From: Ricordea florida
Lineage: Eukaryota > Cnidaria > Anthozoa > Corallimorpharia > Ricordeidae
DNA: 64,000 nt
Reading direction: 5' to 3'
Assembly: GCA_949710005.1 (NCBI GenBank)
Contig: OX453286.1
Coordinates: forward strand, 13,429,742-13,493,741
Shown: positions 24,529-37,524 of the stretch, piece after piece
Numbering within the stretch: position 1 is the stretch's first letter
How the letters are laid out: each line of letters opens with the position of its first letter
Program-made: the position numbers and the translations under genes
Notes under the pieces: generated by a model
Told to the model about the DNA's origin: nothing
What the model saw: only the letters and a program-made list of their open reading frames with translations
The model's database searches: none

Positions 24529-26090
24529 TAACCTACCTTTTTCCCCTACTGCCTGATAGTTTTACCTAGTTAGCCTATGTGTTGACTTGATAAGCAGCTA
24601 GGCTTACTTGATTAGCCTATGCATATACCGGACTGGCTAAAGGATGTACCTGATAGGCCTATGATATATTTAATAAGCCTAAATATTCTACTAGCCCATA
24701 TATTTTTCTAATTAGTTTATCTATTTATCTATTTAGGCTATATATTTGCTTAAGAACCTACCTTTTTCCCCTACTGCCTGATAGTTCTACCAGTTTAGAG
24801 TATGTGTCTACTTAATTTTCAGCTACGCCTTACTGATTACCCTATGTATCTTAAGGATGTGCCTGATAGGCCTATCAAATATTGAATTAGCCTCATTATT
24901 TTATTAGCCCATATATTTTTCTAAGTAGTTTATCTATTTATCTAATTAGCTTATGTATTCGCCTAATAAGCCTTTCTAGTTAGCTGATTGGCATATATGT
25001 TTCCTTAATTAGTCTCTTTATCTATCTAATTAAACTTGGTAATTGCCTTATATGCCTTTTTTTTACCTGACTTCTCGACTGGCTTATCTAGTTGGTTTTC
25101 ACTTAATTAGCAGCTATGCTTAAAACATTAGCCTATGTATCTATCGGACTGGGTTATGGATGTACCTGATTTTCCTATGATATATTCTATCAGCCTATTT
25201 ACCTGATTAGCTCATATGTTTTCTTAATTCGTTTATCTATTTATCTAGTAAGCCTATATATTTGCCTATGAACCTACCTTTTCCCTTATTTCTTGATAGT
25301 TTTACCTAATTTAGCCTACATGTCTACTTGGTTAGCAGCTAAGCTTAACTGATTAGCCTATCTATCTAGTGTACTCGCTTATAGATGTGCCTGATTGGCA
25401 TATGAGATATTCGATTAACGTATTTACCTGAAAACTCAATATTTTTCTAATTAGTTTACCTATTTATCTAATTAGCCTATGTATTTGTCTAACTTGCCTA
25501 TCTTTTTGCCTTATTGGCTGATAGTTGTACCTAGTTAGCCTATGTGTTGACTTTATTAGCAGATAGGCATACTTGATTAGCCTATGCATATACCGGACAG
25601 GCTAAAGATGTACATGATAGGCCTATGATATATTTAATAGGCCTAAATATTCTACTAGCCCATATATTTTTCTAATTAGTTTACCTATATGTCTAATTTG
25701 CCTAATTAGCATACACTTTTATCTGATACTTTCTTCTGCATACACGTTTTTCTAATTAGTTTATATATATACATATCTCATTAGTCTATTTATTTCCTTA
25801 ATTAGCCTATCTGTTTACCTGATTAGCCCATCTGTATACCTAATTACCCATATACGTTCCTAATTAGTTTATCTATTTATCTGTTTAGTCCATATTTTTG
25901 CTTATGAACCTAGCCTATGCATATACCGGACTGGCTAAAGGATGTACCTGATAGGCCTATGATATATTCGATTAGCCTTATTATTTTATTAGGCCATATA
26001 TGTTTCTATTTAGTTTATATGTATATCTAATTTCCCTAATTGAGATACAGTTTTATCTGATACTTTTTTCTGCATACATGTTTTTCTAAT

Positions 26091-26129
<39 letters not shown>

Positions 26130-29080
26130 GTCTATTTATTTGCTTAATTAGCCTATCTGTTTACCTGATTTGCCCATTTGTATACCTAATTACCAATACA
26201 CTTTCCTATTTAGTTTATCTATTTATCTAATTAGCCTATGTCTTTAATTAAGAACCTACCTTTTGCCCTACTGCCTGATAGTCTTATCTGGTTAGACGAC
26301 TATGTGTCTACTTCATTTGCAGCTACTCCTTACTGATTAGGCTATGCATATACCAGAGTGGCTAAAGAATGTACCTGATAGGCCTATGATATATTTAATT
26401 AGCCTAAATATTCTACTAGCCCATATATTTTTCTATTTAGTTTATCTATTTATCAAATTTGCCTAATTAGCATTATTTTTTATCTGATTGGCCCATCTAT
26501 ATACCTAGTAAGCCTAACTATTTGTCTGATTGGCTTATATCTTTCTCTAATTAGTTTGTGTGTTTATCTAATTAGCCTATCTATTTGCCTAATTAGCCTC
26601 TATTTTAACCTGAGTTGTTGATGGGTTTAGCTAGTTAGGCTATGTGTTTACTTGATATTTTTTAATCAGTTTATCTATCTATCTCATTGGCCTCTGTACA
26701 TTCCTTATAAGCCTATCTATTTTCCTGATTGGCCAATCTATCTACCTTATTAGCCTAACTATTAACCTAACTAACTTATATATTTCCCTAATTAGTCTGT
26801 TTATTTATCTAATTTGCCTATGTATTTGCTTATTAGCCTATCTTTTAACCTGACTTCTCTACTGGTTTAAATAGGTGGCCTATGTTTCTTACTTGATTAG
26901 CAGCTATGCTTAACTGATTAACTTATGTTTCTACCGGACTGGCTTATGGATGTACCTAATTGACCTATGATAAATTCGATTAGCCTAATTATCTGGTTAG
27001 GCCATATATTTGTTTAGTTGGCGTATCTATTTATGTAGTGAGCATGTATATTTGCCCAATTAGATTTTTTTAAGTTATTGCGTGATAGTATTACCTAGTT
27101 GGCCTATGTGTCTACTTGATAAGTAGGTATGCTTACCTGTATAGCCCATGTATCTACCGTACTGGCTTATTTATGTACCTGATTGAACTATGATATATTT
27201 CATTAGCTTATTAACCTGATTAGCTTATATATTTTTCTAATAATTTTACCCATTTATTTAATAAGGCTCTTTATTTTCTTAATTAGCCTATCTATTCACC
27301 TGATCGGCCTCTCTTAATACCTAATTAGCCTAAGTATTAACCTGATTAGCTTAGCAATTTTTTCCTAATTGGTCTCCGCATTTATGCAATTAGCCTATGT
27401 ATTTGTATACTAAGCCTATCTTTTTACTTGACTTCATGACTGGTCTAGATAGTAGGCCTATGTTTTAACTTAATTAGCAGCTATCCTTAAGTGATTAACC
27501 TATGTATCTACTGGACTGGCTAATTGATGTACCTGATTGACCTATAATATATTCGATTACCCTACTTACCTGATTAGCCCATATATTTTCCTAATTAGTT
27601 TAATTATTTATCTAATTAGCTTATATATTTGCCAAATTAGCCTATCTTTTTACCTTATTGCCTAAAGGTTTTACCTAGTTAGCCTATGTGTCTACTTGAT
27701 AAGCAGCTATGCTTACCTGTTTAGCCTATGTATCTACCGAGTTGACTTATTGATGTACCTGATTGGCCAATGATATATTCGATTACCCTATCTAGCTTAT
27801 TAGCCCATATATTTTCCTAATTAGTTTACCTGTTTATCTATGTAACCTATATATATGCTAATTAGTCTAATAAGCTCGTATAAATCCCTAATTGATTTTT
27901 TAACTTATTTAATTAGCCTATCTGTTTACTTGAATAGCAGCTAATCTTTACTGATTACCCTATGTATCTATCGGATTCATTTCAGCATGTACCTAATAGG
28001 ATTATGATGTATTCGATTAGCCTACTTACCTGATTAGCCCATAGTTTTTAAATTATTTTAATTTTATACCGAACTAGCCTCTCTATTAGCCGAATTAGCC
28101 CATATAGTAACCCGATAAATTTATATTTAATTAACTAGTCTTTCTCTTTATCTAATTAGCCTATTAATTTGCTTTATTAGCCTGTCTTCTTAACTGACTT
28201 CTTGACTGGTTTATATAGTTGGGCTATGTTTTTACTTGATTAGCAGCTATGCTTTACTGATCTACCTATGTATCTATCGGACTGGCGCTTGGATGTACCT
28301 GATTGGCCTATAATAAATTCGATTAGCCTTATGTTTATACCTTATTGCCTAATAGTTTTACCTAGTTAGCCTATGTGTCTACTTGGTTAGCAGCTACGCT
28401 TAACTGATTAGCGTATGTATCTACCGGATATATTCGATTAGACCATTTACCTGATAAGCCCATATATTTTCCTAATTAGTTTATCTTTATCTATTTTGCC
28501 TATATATTTTATAATTAGAGTATGCTTTCACCTGATTGCACCGATCTATATACCTAATTAGCCTAACTATTTAGCTGATTAGCTTATATATTTCCCTAAT
28601 TAGTTTCTTTATCTATTTAGCTTATTTATTTGCCTAATTAGCTTATGTTTCTTCCTGACTTCTTGATGGGCTTACCTAGTTAGCCTATCTGTCTATTTGA
28701 TTAGCAGCTATGCTTACCTGACTAGGCTAGGTATTATCTGAATTGCTTATGGATGTACCTGATTGGCCCTTGATATATTTGATAAGCTTATTTAGTTACC
28801 TTTATAGCCCATATATTTACCCAATTAGTTTATAAGTATTTGCCTGATAAGTTTCTCTTTTTCCCTGGTTGCCTTATAGATTTAGCTGACTGTGCTTTAA
28901 TGGCACTGATTGGCAGATGTGTTTACCTTATTTGCCTATTTATTCACAGTATTAGCCTATCCGCTCACAAGTACTCTGAAATCAGCATCATTGGTCTATG
29001 TATTTGCCTGATTAGCCTCGCTATTTTCCTGATTAGGAGGTAGGGGTTAGCTGGTTAGCCCATGGATATACTCGACTAAC
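24529..29080 (+). repeat. 21-bp minisatellite array, forward (copy 2 left arm)
   Basis: This stretch is closely similar to 2350-7290, without the 4454-5151 insertion. It includes a long (TA)n tract at about 26096-26125. The frame at 28840-29043 is hydrophobic and recurs in copies 1 and 3 (7012-7251 and 55427-55666), but it is only the repeat read in its stop-free phase. No gene is called. Confidence 0.9.
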
Positions 29081-29558
29081 CTAGATTTGTGTTAGCAGGT
29101 ATAGATGTTAAGTTATTGCGGGAAACAAAGTAAATTTACTTAGTGTGTAAAGGGAAGTGAAGAGCACGTCACTACAAAATAATGGAAAAACACCTGATAA
29201 AATGAATTGGCGCGGAATGTGGAGATAGGAGAGTACCTTTATTTGTGGATAACATGTGGCTTAGAGTTTGAAAAATGATCTTATTTTGTTTAGACTCTAT
29301 ACACCTTTCGCGAGGGTTAGGCATACACGGATTGGATTTTTATTTATTGGTAAGTGTTGCTGATTTTGGAACAAGATGTAACAGATGATTTTTCCAGGAT
29401 TTGGTAAATGTCCTAGGACCGGCAAATCCCTACTACTCGTGTTGATATAGACACCCAGGCTTACCACTTTTCGTAGGAAAACATCTGGCTCCGAATTACG
29501 CAATGAGACCCTGATTTTACTAAAACGTGAGATCTCCCATGCACTTAGATCTCTTCTT

Positions 29559-29583
29559 CTACATCTACATCTACATCTACATT
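29559..29583 (-). repeat. LINE 3' microsatellite tail
   Basis: Four CTACAT units as seen on the plus strand (ATGTAG-type on the LINE's own strand) sit exactly at the 3' terminus. CR1/L2-type LINEs often end in short tandem repeats rather than poly(A). Confidence 0.9.
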
Positions 29584-29651
29584 TAATTTGGTCGGTAAAA
29601 ATCTGCAGATATCACACCAACCGTTAAGAACTAAAATGAATGTTAAAAATA

Positions 29652-31024
29652 TTAAAAACTATTAACTAACTTAGATTTAAAACTATTTACAGAGGTTGTA
29701 TTTACAATATCATCAGGAAGGGAGTTCCATTCACGGATTGTTCTTGGAAAAAATGAAAACTTAAAAACATTTTTCTTTGATCTTGGAACTAAAAATTTAA
29801 AATCGTGGCTCCCACGGGTTCTTCTTTCATAATTTGGTTTCAGATGGGCTGTTACTAAGAAATCGGTAAGGTTGTGGGAGAGTTGATACATAAAGGAGAG
29901 TCTGGCGATTTTTCGTCTCGTGGCTAGGGTTTCCCAATTAAGTTCCTGAAGCATATCTGTCACGCTTGCATAGGGGTTGTAGTTGCCCGCGCAGAATCGC
30001 GCTGCCTTTCTCTGAACTCTTTCCAGCTTGTGAATATCCTTCTCGTAGTGGGGATCCCATGCGGCACTTGCATATTCGAGGGTAGGTCGGACTAAAGTCT
30101 TGTACGCCGTTTCTCTTACCGATCTTGGGCAGTTATGTAAGTTTCGCCGCACAACGCCAAGTACTTGAGATGCTTTACTTGAGACTGTCGATACATGTTG
30201 ATCCCATTTCAGTTTAATTGTTATTGTAATTCCTAGATAAGTGATATCGTCAACTTGTTCTAGTTCGACTCCGCAGAATGTGTATTTCTTTACAGGTGGA
30301 GATCTTTTATTTGAAATACACAATATCTTGCATTTTGATGGATTAAATTTCATTTGCCACTGATTTTGCCATTGTTCTAGTTTCTGTAGGTCGTCTTGTA
30401 GGTGGTCACAATCTGTATCATTTGCAATGACACCATACAGTAGAGCGTCATCTGCGAATAGCTTAACGGAGGACTGAAGATTATCAGGAAGATCGTTAAT
30501 ATATAATAGGAACAACAACGGACCAAGCACAGTTCCTTGGGGAACTACAGACGTCACACGAGAAGATCTTGAAGATTTTCCTTCGCAGACGACGGACTGG
30601 GTACGTTGAGTAAGGAAGGATTCAAGCCAGCGGAGTAATTTGCCTTGGATTCCATAATATTGTAATTTTGCTAAGAGTCGCCGGTGGGGAACCTTATCGA
30701 AGGCCTTTGCAAAATCCAGTACCACGGCATGCACGTATTTATCATTGTCAAGTGAGTTGGCCAAGTCAGGTATTGTTAAAATGAGTTGGGATTCGGTTGA
30801 TCTTTTGGCCCTGAATCCGTGTTGGCAGTCTGTAAGGATATATCATTCATTTGCAGATGTTTCATCACGTGGCTATGGATTATGTGTTCAAGTATTTTGG
30901 ATGCGATACAAGTTAAGGAAATTGGCCTGTAGTTTGCAGGGTCTGACTTTTTGCCTTTATTAAAAACTGCGCAAACATTGGCACATCTCCATTTCAATGG
31001 AACATTTCCAGTGTTAATAGAGTC
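29652..31024 (-). pseudogene. LINE reverse transcriptase and C-terminal domain (3' half of the ORF)
   Basis: This continues the endonuclease-side frame past a TAA at 31025-31027. The stretch 30776-30997 carries the RT finger segment (FNKGKKSDPANYRPISLTC). A frameshift near the ATAT at about 30850 then puts the RT core into a new frame, where 29652-30764 is open for 370 codons. In that frame the catalytic aspartates are visible: D17 in VVLDFAKAFD, and D105-D106 in KLFADDALLYG (an FADD form of YADD). VVPQGTVLGPLLF is RT block 4, NPSKCKILCIS and YLGITI follow, and the C-terminal region with LERVQRKAARFC and REWNSLPDD is typical of metazoan CR1/Jockey-type LINEs. The enzyme would copy the LINE RNA at the nicked target. 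It cannot be made whole from this copy. Confidence 0.93.
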
Positions 31025-33070
31025 TTAATAGATGTCAGTTAAGATAGGTGAAATCTCTTGTGCGTACTCTTTAAGAAACCAAGAAGGAATATTATCCGGG
31101 CCGCAAGCTTTATTGGTTTTCAGTGAGGTTAGCTGCTTGGTGACACCAGCGATGGTTATTACAAGAGGGCTTATGCTTGGCTTTGGTTCGTTTCCTACAC
31201 TTGGGGGGTCTAAGTCGGATTCGTCAGTAAAAACAGAGGAAAATTGTTTGTTCAAAATTTCCGCTCTCATCTCTCTGTCACTGAATATTTTGCCTTCGTA
31301 CTCGAGGTCAGCTACGCCATGGTCTTCTTTCTTCAGTTGTTTTACATAAGACCAGAAGCGTTTTGGATTTTCTTCGATAGCTTCACCGAGAAAGTCTGAC
31401 ACGTAACTGTCTCTGGCGGTTTTTAGGCTTTGGTGCATGCGTTTCCTGGCGGTACGAAACTGATGCCAGTGTGATGGATTTCCTGATCTTTTAGCTTTGT
31501 TGTATAGCCTCTGTTTGGCTCTCGACTGCCGTCTCAAGGAGCGGTTAAACCAGGGTAGGTTATAGCGTGAGCTGGACATCTTGTGTGGTATATGGGCATC
31601 CATAATGCGATGCACGCCAAATGCAAATTCGTTCCACTTTTCATCCAGTGTTTTGCTTTCGTTATTCAAATTAACATCGCTGGCCAATTTCTTTAACTCT
31701 TCCTTAATTCGGTCGGTATCAGCCTTCTTTCTGAAGTAAATCTTGCGTTTGACATTCTTTCTCTTCTTACAGGTTGTGTTCACAGTGAAGAGGACAATGT
31801 CGTGGTCGCTTATCCCTGGTACAACTTGGACATCTCTCACTATATTCTTATTATTTGATAAAACAAGGTGTAAAATATTCTGTGCTTCACCCTGCCGTCT
31901 TGTAGGTTCATGGACAAGCTGGGAAAAATCGTGGTCATCAATTATTTCAACCAATCTGTTTGAGACATCCGGATTTTGCCAATCGATATCAGGCGCATTA
32001 AAGTCTCCTGCGATAATGACATTGTCTTTGTGGATGTTGTCGCCAATCTTTAGAAGTGAAGCTTGTTGTTCCTCCAGACTTTTCATGTCGGATGCATTTG
32101 GCCGATAATATGATCCAAAACATATGCATTTAGATTTCTTTCCAGAAAGTTGACATTGAGTCCAAATAATTTCGCAGTCAGAATCTAAATCATCACGTTG
32201 TGTAATTATAATATCTTTTTTTACCGCTTGAAAGACTCCGCCGCCCCGACTGTTTGTAATTCTATCTTTCCTGAAGACGCTGTAGTTGTCTGGGAATATT
32301 TCGTTGTTTCCGATATTTGGGGTAAGCCAGGATTCATTTCCTAATATAATATCAGGTTTGTGTTCATGTATAACCGCTGCAATGTCAGCCACTTTGTTCA
32401 TCACGCTGCGGCAGTTAATCAACAAACATTTCATATTGTTCCACTTGGGTTGCCTGTGTTTACTTCGTGTAGGACGGTCGTGTCGATTTTCATTTAAATT
32501 TCCCGGCAAATTTAGACATTCTCTTGCGAGAAGGGGGTCGAAGAAGTTCTCAGAATGAAGCAAGTCAAGCGAATCATGAAGAAATGAATTTGACTGATTA
32601 GGTTCATTGCAGTGTGGGCACAACCAAACACACGGAGAAGTCGACAGAATGTTGTACATTTCAGGTAATATCCTGCAGCACCCTGTGTTCTTGTGGAACC
32701 ACCAGTAACCCTGATTGCATTGGATTCCTTCTTGGTCAGCTTTCACTGTTTCGTAACATATCCCGCAAAGATAATTCACTTCATCTCCAGGATTTAATTC
32801 GATGTTACCTCCAAGTAGAAGAAGGATGTGAGTTAAGAAAGATGCGCTTGAGCGTAATTGTAGTCTGTTCTGCTTGTTCGCAAGTGAAATGTTTCGATGC
32901 AGAGTTTCGCTTCCAAGCATTACAGTTGCTTTTGGGTCCACAGGAGAACAAAACCTAAACTTCTTAACTCCTTGGCTGTTTATATACTGGTAGCCGATAC
33001 TGGACCATTTCTGCCTGAGGATGAGGAATAAAAAAACTAGAGCGAGCAATGGTAACCGCGTGGCCGCCAT
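31025..33070 (-). pseudogene. LINE ORF 5' half: hydrophobic leader, 2A-like motif, PHD-like finger, APE endonuclease
   Basis: This is a 681-codon frame. Residues 5-18 are strongly hydrophobic (signal-like). GNIELNPGD at 88-96 matches the 2A 'stop-carry-on' pattern except for its last proline and first aspartate. Cysteines at 102, 105, 118, 131/132, 151 and 154 with a WWFHK segment form a PHD-like zinc finger. The APE-type endonuclease runs from about 213 to 430: NCRS, E246 in GNESW, YYRPN, D356 and N358 in AGDFNAPD, and D422-H423 in ISDHD. The motif usually reading LDLVL has His at 401 (ILHLVLSN), replacing a conserved catalytic aspartate. The reading stops at TAA (31025-31027) just inside the RT. 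Family function (known): it nicks target DNA for target-primed reverse transcription. Inference: this copy is doubly dead. Confidence 0.92.
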
Positions 33071-33670
33071 TATGCTAATCCCTCAGTTGATGAGTTACTT
33101 TCCATTGAACATACCAAAGCTATGCGCATTGGCAGGACCACTCCAAAGTGCAATCCCAATAATGATCACAGGCAACCTCGATGCCGCCCCTCCCCCCCTT
33201 CTTCTCTATCCTCTGCAAAAACGGCCGGATGCCCACATACCACTCAACCTGATGGCTTATCATTACCCACCTGACCATGTCTGCCGACCGTGGGCTCGGT
33301 CACACATATTGATAGATGACCCTAAGAATATCGGTGTTGAGTACGAGTCTTTTGATCAGAGCAGTGACCTTACAGTTCCACCAGTTGTAATTAAGGAGCA
33401 TAGTCCGATCACCAGTCCCTAGCACCTTCTATCATGATAACCCCGTGGAACTGAAACACCAACATACAACCTGATGCTGTCTCCGTCGGCGACTTAGTAA
33501 GAATAAATTGAAAATTTGTGAGAAATACCTCGTCGTCAGCGCCGGTGCAAAAGACTGCAAATGTTGTGTGCATCTCAGTTGCTTTTCCTGGAGTTGTTCT
33601 AGGATAGGCTCATTATGTTTCTATATTTAGTCTCTTAGCTTTGCAGGCACCCTTAGTTTACTTGTAAGCT

Positions 33671-36600
33671 TAAATGGTAGGATGTAAAGAGAGAGCTAGG
33701 AGGCAACTTGCTACTTCTGTTTCTACACAGATGGTGACATTATATTACTTTACTAAGAAGTGTATCACATTGTTGGTTTTCATGTCTTAAACTGCTAATA
33801 GTACTATTTGCGCGTATTAGAAACCATTTTTCACTTTAACAATAAAATGGTTCCGAAAAAAAACGTAAAGAAAATGCATTTCCGCAAAAAGAAACAACGT
33901 AGCTGCTATTTCTTGTGCGTGAAACTTGCTACTTCTGTTAACACACAAAGGCTGAAATTCAATGACTCTTTTAGAAAGTCTTTTACATTGTTGGATTTGG
34001 ATGGTTGAAACTCCGAATGACATTTCTTGGGCCTATTTCAGAAAGCATGTTTCTAGCTAGCTGAATATAAAATAAAATGTTGCAGCACAAATCATGAAAG
34101 AGACGCATTTCCGTGTAGCGTATTAACTTAGCTGCTATTTGGTGTGTTTTGAACTTGTTACTACTCTTTCCACACAATTGGTGACATTCTATAACTTTTT
34201 TAGAAAGTCTTTCACATTGTTGCTTTATATTGTTGAAACTCTGAATGACACTATTAGCATTGGGCATATTTCAGAAACCATGTTTCTAGCTTAATCGGCA
34301 GAAATAAAATGTTTCCAGGCAAATATTACGCATCTCCGTGCAGCGCAATAACGTAGCTGCTATTTGTGTGTGTTGAACTTGCTTCTTGTCTTTCCACAGA
34401 AATGGTGACATTCTATGTCTTTTGTAGAAAGTCTCTTACGTTGTAGGTTTTGGATGGTTGAAACTACGAATGACATTATTTGCATTGGTCACTTTATAGA
34501 ATTCACGTTTTCAGCTTAATATCATTTAAATAATTTGCTGGGCAAATAAGAAAAGGGACGTATTTCCGTGCACGCAATGACGTAGCTGCTATTTCTTGTG
34601 TGTTTACCTTGTTGCTGCTCTTTTCACACAAACGGTGAACATTCCATGGCTTTTGCAGACAACCTTTATATTGTTTAAAATAGCATGTTTCTAGCTTACT
34701 TAATATAAAATTAAATGTTGCAGAACAAATCGTGAAGGGAACGCATTTCCGTGAAGGGCAATAACGTAGCTCCTATTTGTTGTGATTTCAACTAACTTGT
34801 TGTGTGTGAAATTCTATGACTTTTGTAGAAAGTCTTTAACATCGCTGCTTGTGAATGGTTGAGACTTAAAGATACATTACTTCAGTTGTGCACTTTTAAG
34901 AATTTATGTTTTATCCTGAATATTAAAGTAATATAATGTTGCAGGTTCAATTGTGACAGGGACACATTACCGTGCAGCGCATTAACTTAGCTGTTACTTC
35001 TTTTGCCTGCAGCTTGCTACTTCAGTCTCCACTCAAGTTGTGACATTGTATGACTTTTTTTCACAGAAATAAAATATTGAATGAGAAATCGTGAGGGGGC
35101 TTATTTCCGTACAGTGCAATAACGTAGCTGCTATTTGTTCTTCGTGCAACTTGCTACTTCTGTTTCCACACACAAGGCGACATCTTACCACTTTGCAAGA
35201 ACTTTTATAAAATTGTTAGTTTTTGATGTCTTATGCTGCAAAGGACACTATTGGCATTAAGTGGTTTTCAGAAACTATTGTTTAGATAAGTATCACGGAA
35301 ATAAAATGTCTGCCTCAAAAATCGTATAGGGGAAGCATTTCCGCCCAGCGTAATAACGTAGCTGCTATTTGTTGTTCGTACAACTTGCTACTTCTGTTTC
35401 CACACACAAGGCGACATCTTACCACTTTGTAAGAAATTTTATTAAATTGTTAGATTTTGATGTCTTATGCTGCAAAGGACACTATTGGCATTGAGTGGTT
35501 TTCACAAACTATTGTTTAGATAAGTATCACGGAAATAAAAGGTGTGCCTGAAAAATCGGATATTACGCCCAGCGTAATAACGTAGCTGCTATTTGTTGTT
35601 CGTACAACTTGCTACTTCTGTTTCCACACAAAGGCTAACATTCTATGACATTTGTAGGAAGTCTTTTACGTAGTTGGTTTTGGATAATTGAAACTCTGAA
35701 TGACATTATTTTTTATTAGGCCCTTTTTAGAAGCAATGTTTCCAGCTTAATATTACAGAAATATAATGTTTTCCGGGTAATAATAGAACGGACGCATTTC
35801 CGTGCCGAATACTAGCTATTTGTTGTGTGTTTAACTTGTTACTTGTCTTTTTACACAAAGGCTGACATTCTATGACTTTTGTACAAAGTTTTTTACGGTG
35901 TTGCTTTTGAATGTTGGTAATTCTTAATGACATTGTTTACCTTGGATACTTCTTAGAAACAATGTTTCTGGATTAATATTACAAAAATAAAATGTTACCA
36001 AGCAAATAATAAAAGGGAGGCATTTCCGTGGCGAGCGTTAGCGTTGCTGCTATTTGTTGTACGTGCAATCCTGCTACTTCTGTTAGCACACAAATGCTGA
36101 CATTCTATGACTTTTGTAGAAAGTCTCTTACATTGTTGATTTTGAAAAGTTGATTCTCAGAATGACATTACTTGCATTGGGCACTTTTCAAAAATTCATG
36201 TATTCAGCTTAATATCACAGAAATATTTATGTTGCTTGACAAATCGCAAATGGGACGTATTTCGGTAAAGCGCCATAACATGGTTGCTATTTGGTGTGGT
36301 ACAACTTGTATCTTCTGTTTCCATTTAAAGTGTGAAATTGTATGACTTTTGTAACAAGTCTTTTACATTGTTGGTTTTTCATAGTTAAAATCCGAATGTC
36401 ACAATTTGCAATAATCTCTTGTCAGAATTCATGTTAATAAAATGTTATAGGACAAATCGCGAAGCGGACGCATTTCCGTGTAGCGCAATAACGTAGCTGC
36501 TATTTGTTGTGCGTCTAACTTGTTACTTCTCTTTCCACATAAAGGGTGACATTGTACTAGTTTACTAGAAACTCTATTACATTGTTAGTTTTGGATGTGT

Positions 36601-36950
36601 TTTACTGAACGCTTCTAAGAATATCCTAAAGGGGAAGTTTTTCCGCACAGCGACATAACGTAGCTGCTATTTGTTCTGCGTGCAACCTACTAAATCTATT
36701 TTCACACAAATTGTGACATTCTATGAGTTCTTAAGAAAGTCTTTCACATTGTTGGATTTGAATAGTTGAAACTCTGAATGATATTATTTGCTTTGGGACG
36801 CATTTCCGTGCAGCGCAATAACGTAGCGCCTCTCGGTTGCGTGTGCAACATTTTACAAGTTTCTACACAAATGGTTACATTCTAGGACTATTCTAGCAAA
36901 TGTATCATATTGTTTATTTTGGTAGGATTTTACTGCGAATGACATAGTTT
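33671..36950 (+). repeat. Satellite B, forward (copy 2)
   Basis: The same ~230-bp monomers in the same order as 8341-11600. One monomer block near 35340-35575 (a cgtataggggaagcatttcc type unit) appears expanded relative to copy 1. No gene is seen. Confidence 0.88.
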
Positions 36951-37524
36951 GCTGTATCAAACATCGAAAACTGACAATGTGATAGACTCAAGAAAAGTAG
37001 TAGAATGTCACCATTTGTGTGGAAACAGAAGTAACAAATTTTATTTCTGTAATATTAAATTGAAAACAAGGTTTCTAAGAAGTGCTCAATGCAAATAATG
37101 TCATTCGCAGTTTAAGCCATCAAAAACTAGCCATGTGTGAGATTTTCTAGAAAAGTGGTAGAATGTCGTTATTTGTGTGGAATCAGAAGTAACTAGTTGC
37201 ACACACAACAAACAGCAGCTACGTTATTCATTTCCAGGAAAATAGGTCGCGTTTACGATTTGTTTTGCAACAATTTATTTTATGAAGATTTAAATAAAAA
37301 CAAGGTTTTTAAGAAGTGGACAATATAAAAATGTCATTCGCAGTTTTAACTATCAGAAAGCAACAATGTGAAAGACTTTCTACGAGAGGCCATAGAATGT
37401 CACCCTTTGTTTGAAAACAGAAATGAAAACGGAAATGCGTCCCCTTTGCGATTTCTTTGCAACATTTTATTTCTGTAATACTAAATTGAAAACCAGCTTT
37501 CCAGGAAGTTCTCAATGCAAATAA

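Larger units (their letters stand above)
29559..33086 (-). mobile_element. Nearly full-length non-LTR retrotransposon (CR1/L2-like LINE), inactive
   Basis: The ends are defined by comparison with the empty A block: the left flank ends ...ctcttctt at 29558 and the right flank resumes at ttgatgag from 33087. Any target duplication is at most a few bases. The element reads on the minus strand, and its 3' end is a short ATGTAG-type microsatellite tail at 29559-29583. One long coding frame runs from the ATG ending at 33070 to the stop at 29652: PHD-like finger, APE endonuclease, reverse transcriptase and C-terminal domain. It is broken by one in-frame stop and one frameshift. The 5' non-coding part is only ~16 bp, so the copy is near full length or slightly 5'-truncated. 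Clade assignment rests on domain order and tail type and needs a tree. Confidence 0.92.
29081..33670 (+). repeat. A block, forward, split by a LINE (copy 2 left arm)
   Basis: A-block sequence occupies 29081-29558 and 33087-33670. Between agatctcttctt and gatgagttactt lies a 3.5-kb LINE, and the four other A blocks show the uninterrupted site. Small differences (aaacatctgg for aaacatttgg, cattgaacat for cattgaagat) mark the divergence between copies. Confidence 0.8.

Noticed and set aside
31032-32958. Plus-strand open frames inside the LINE
   Set aside because: They lie antisense to well-supported PHD, endonuclease and RT coding sequence.
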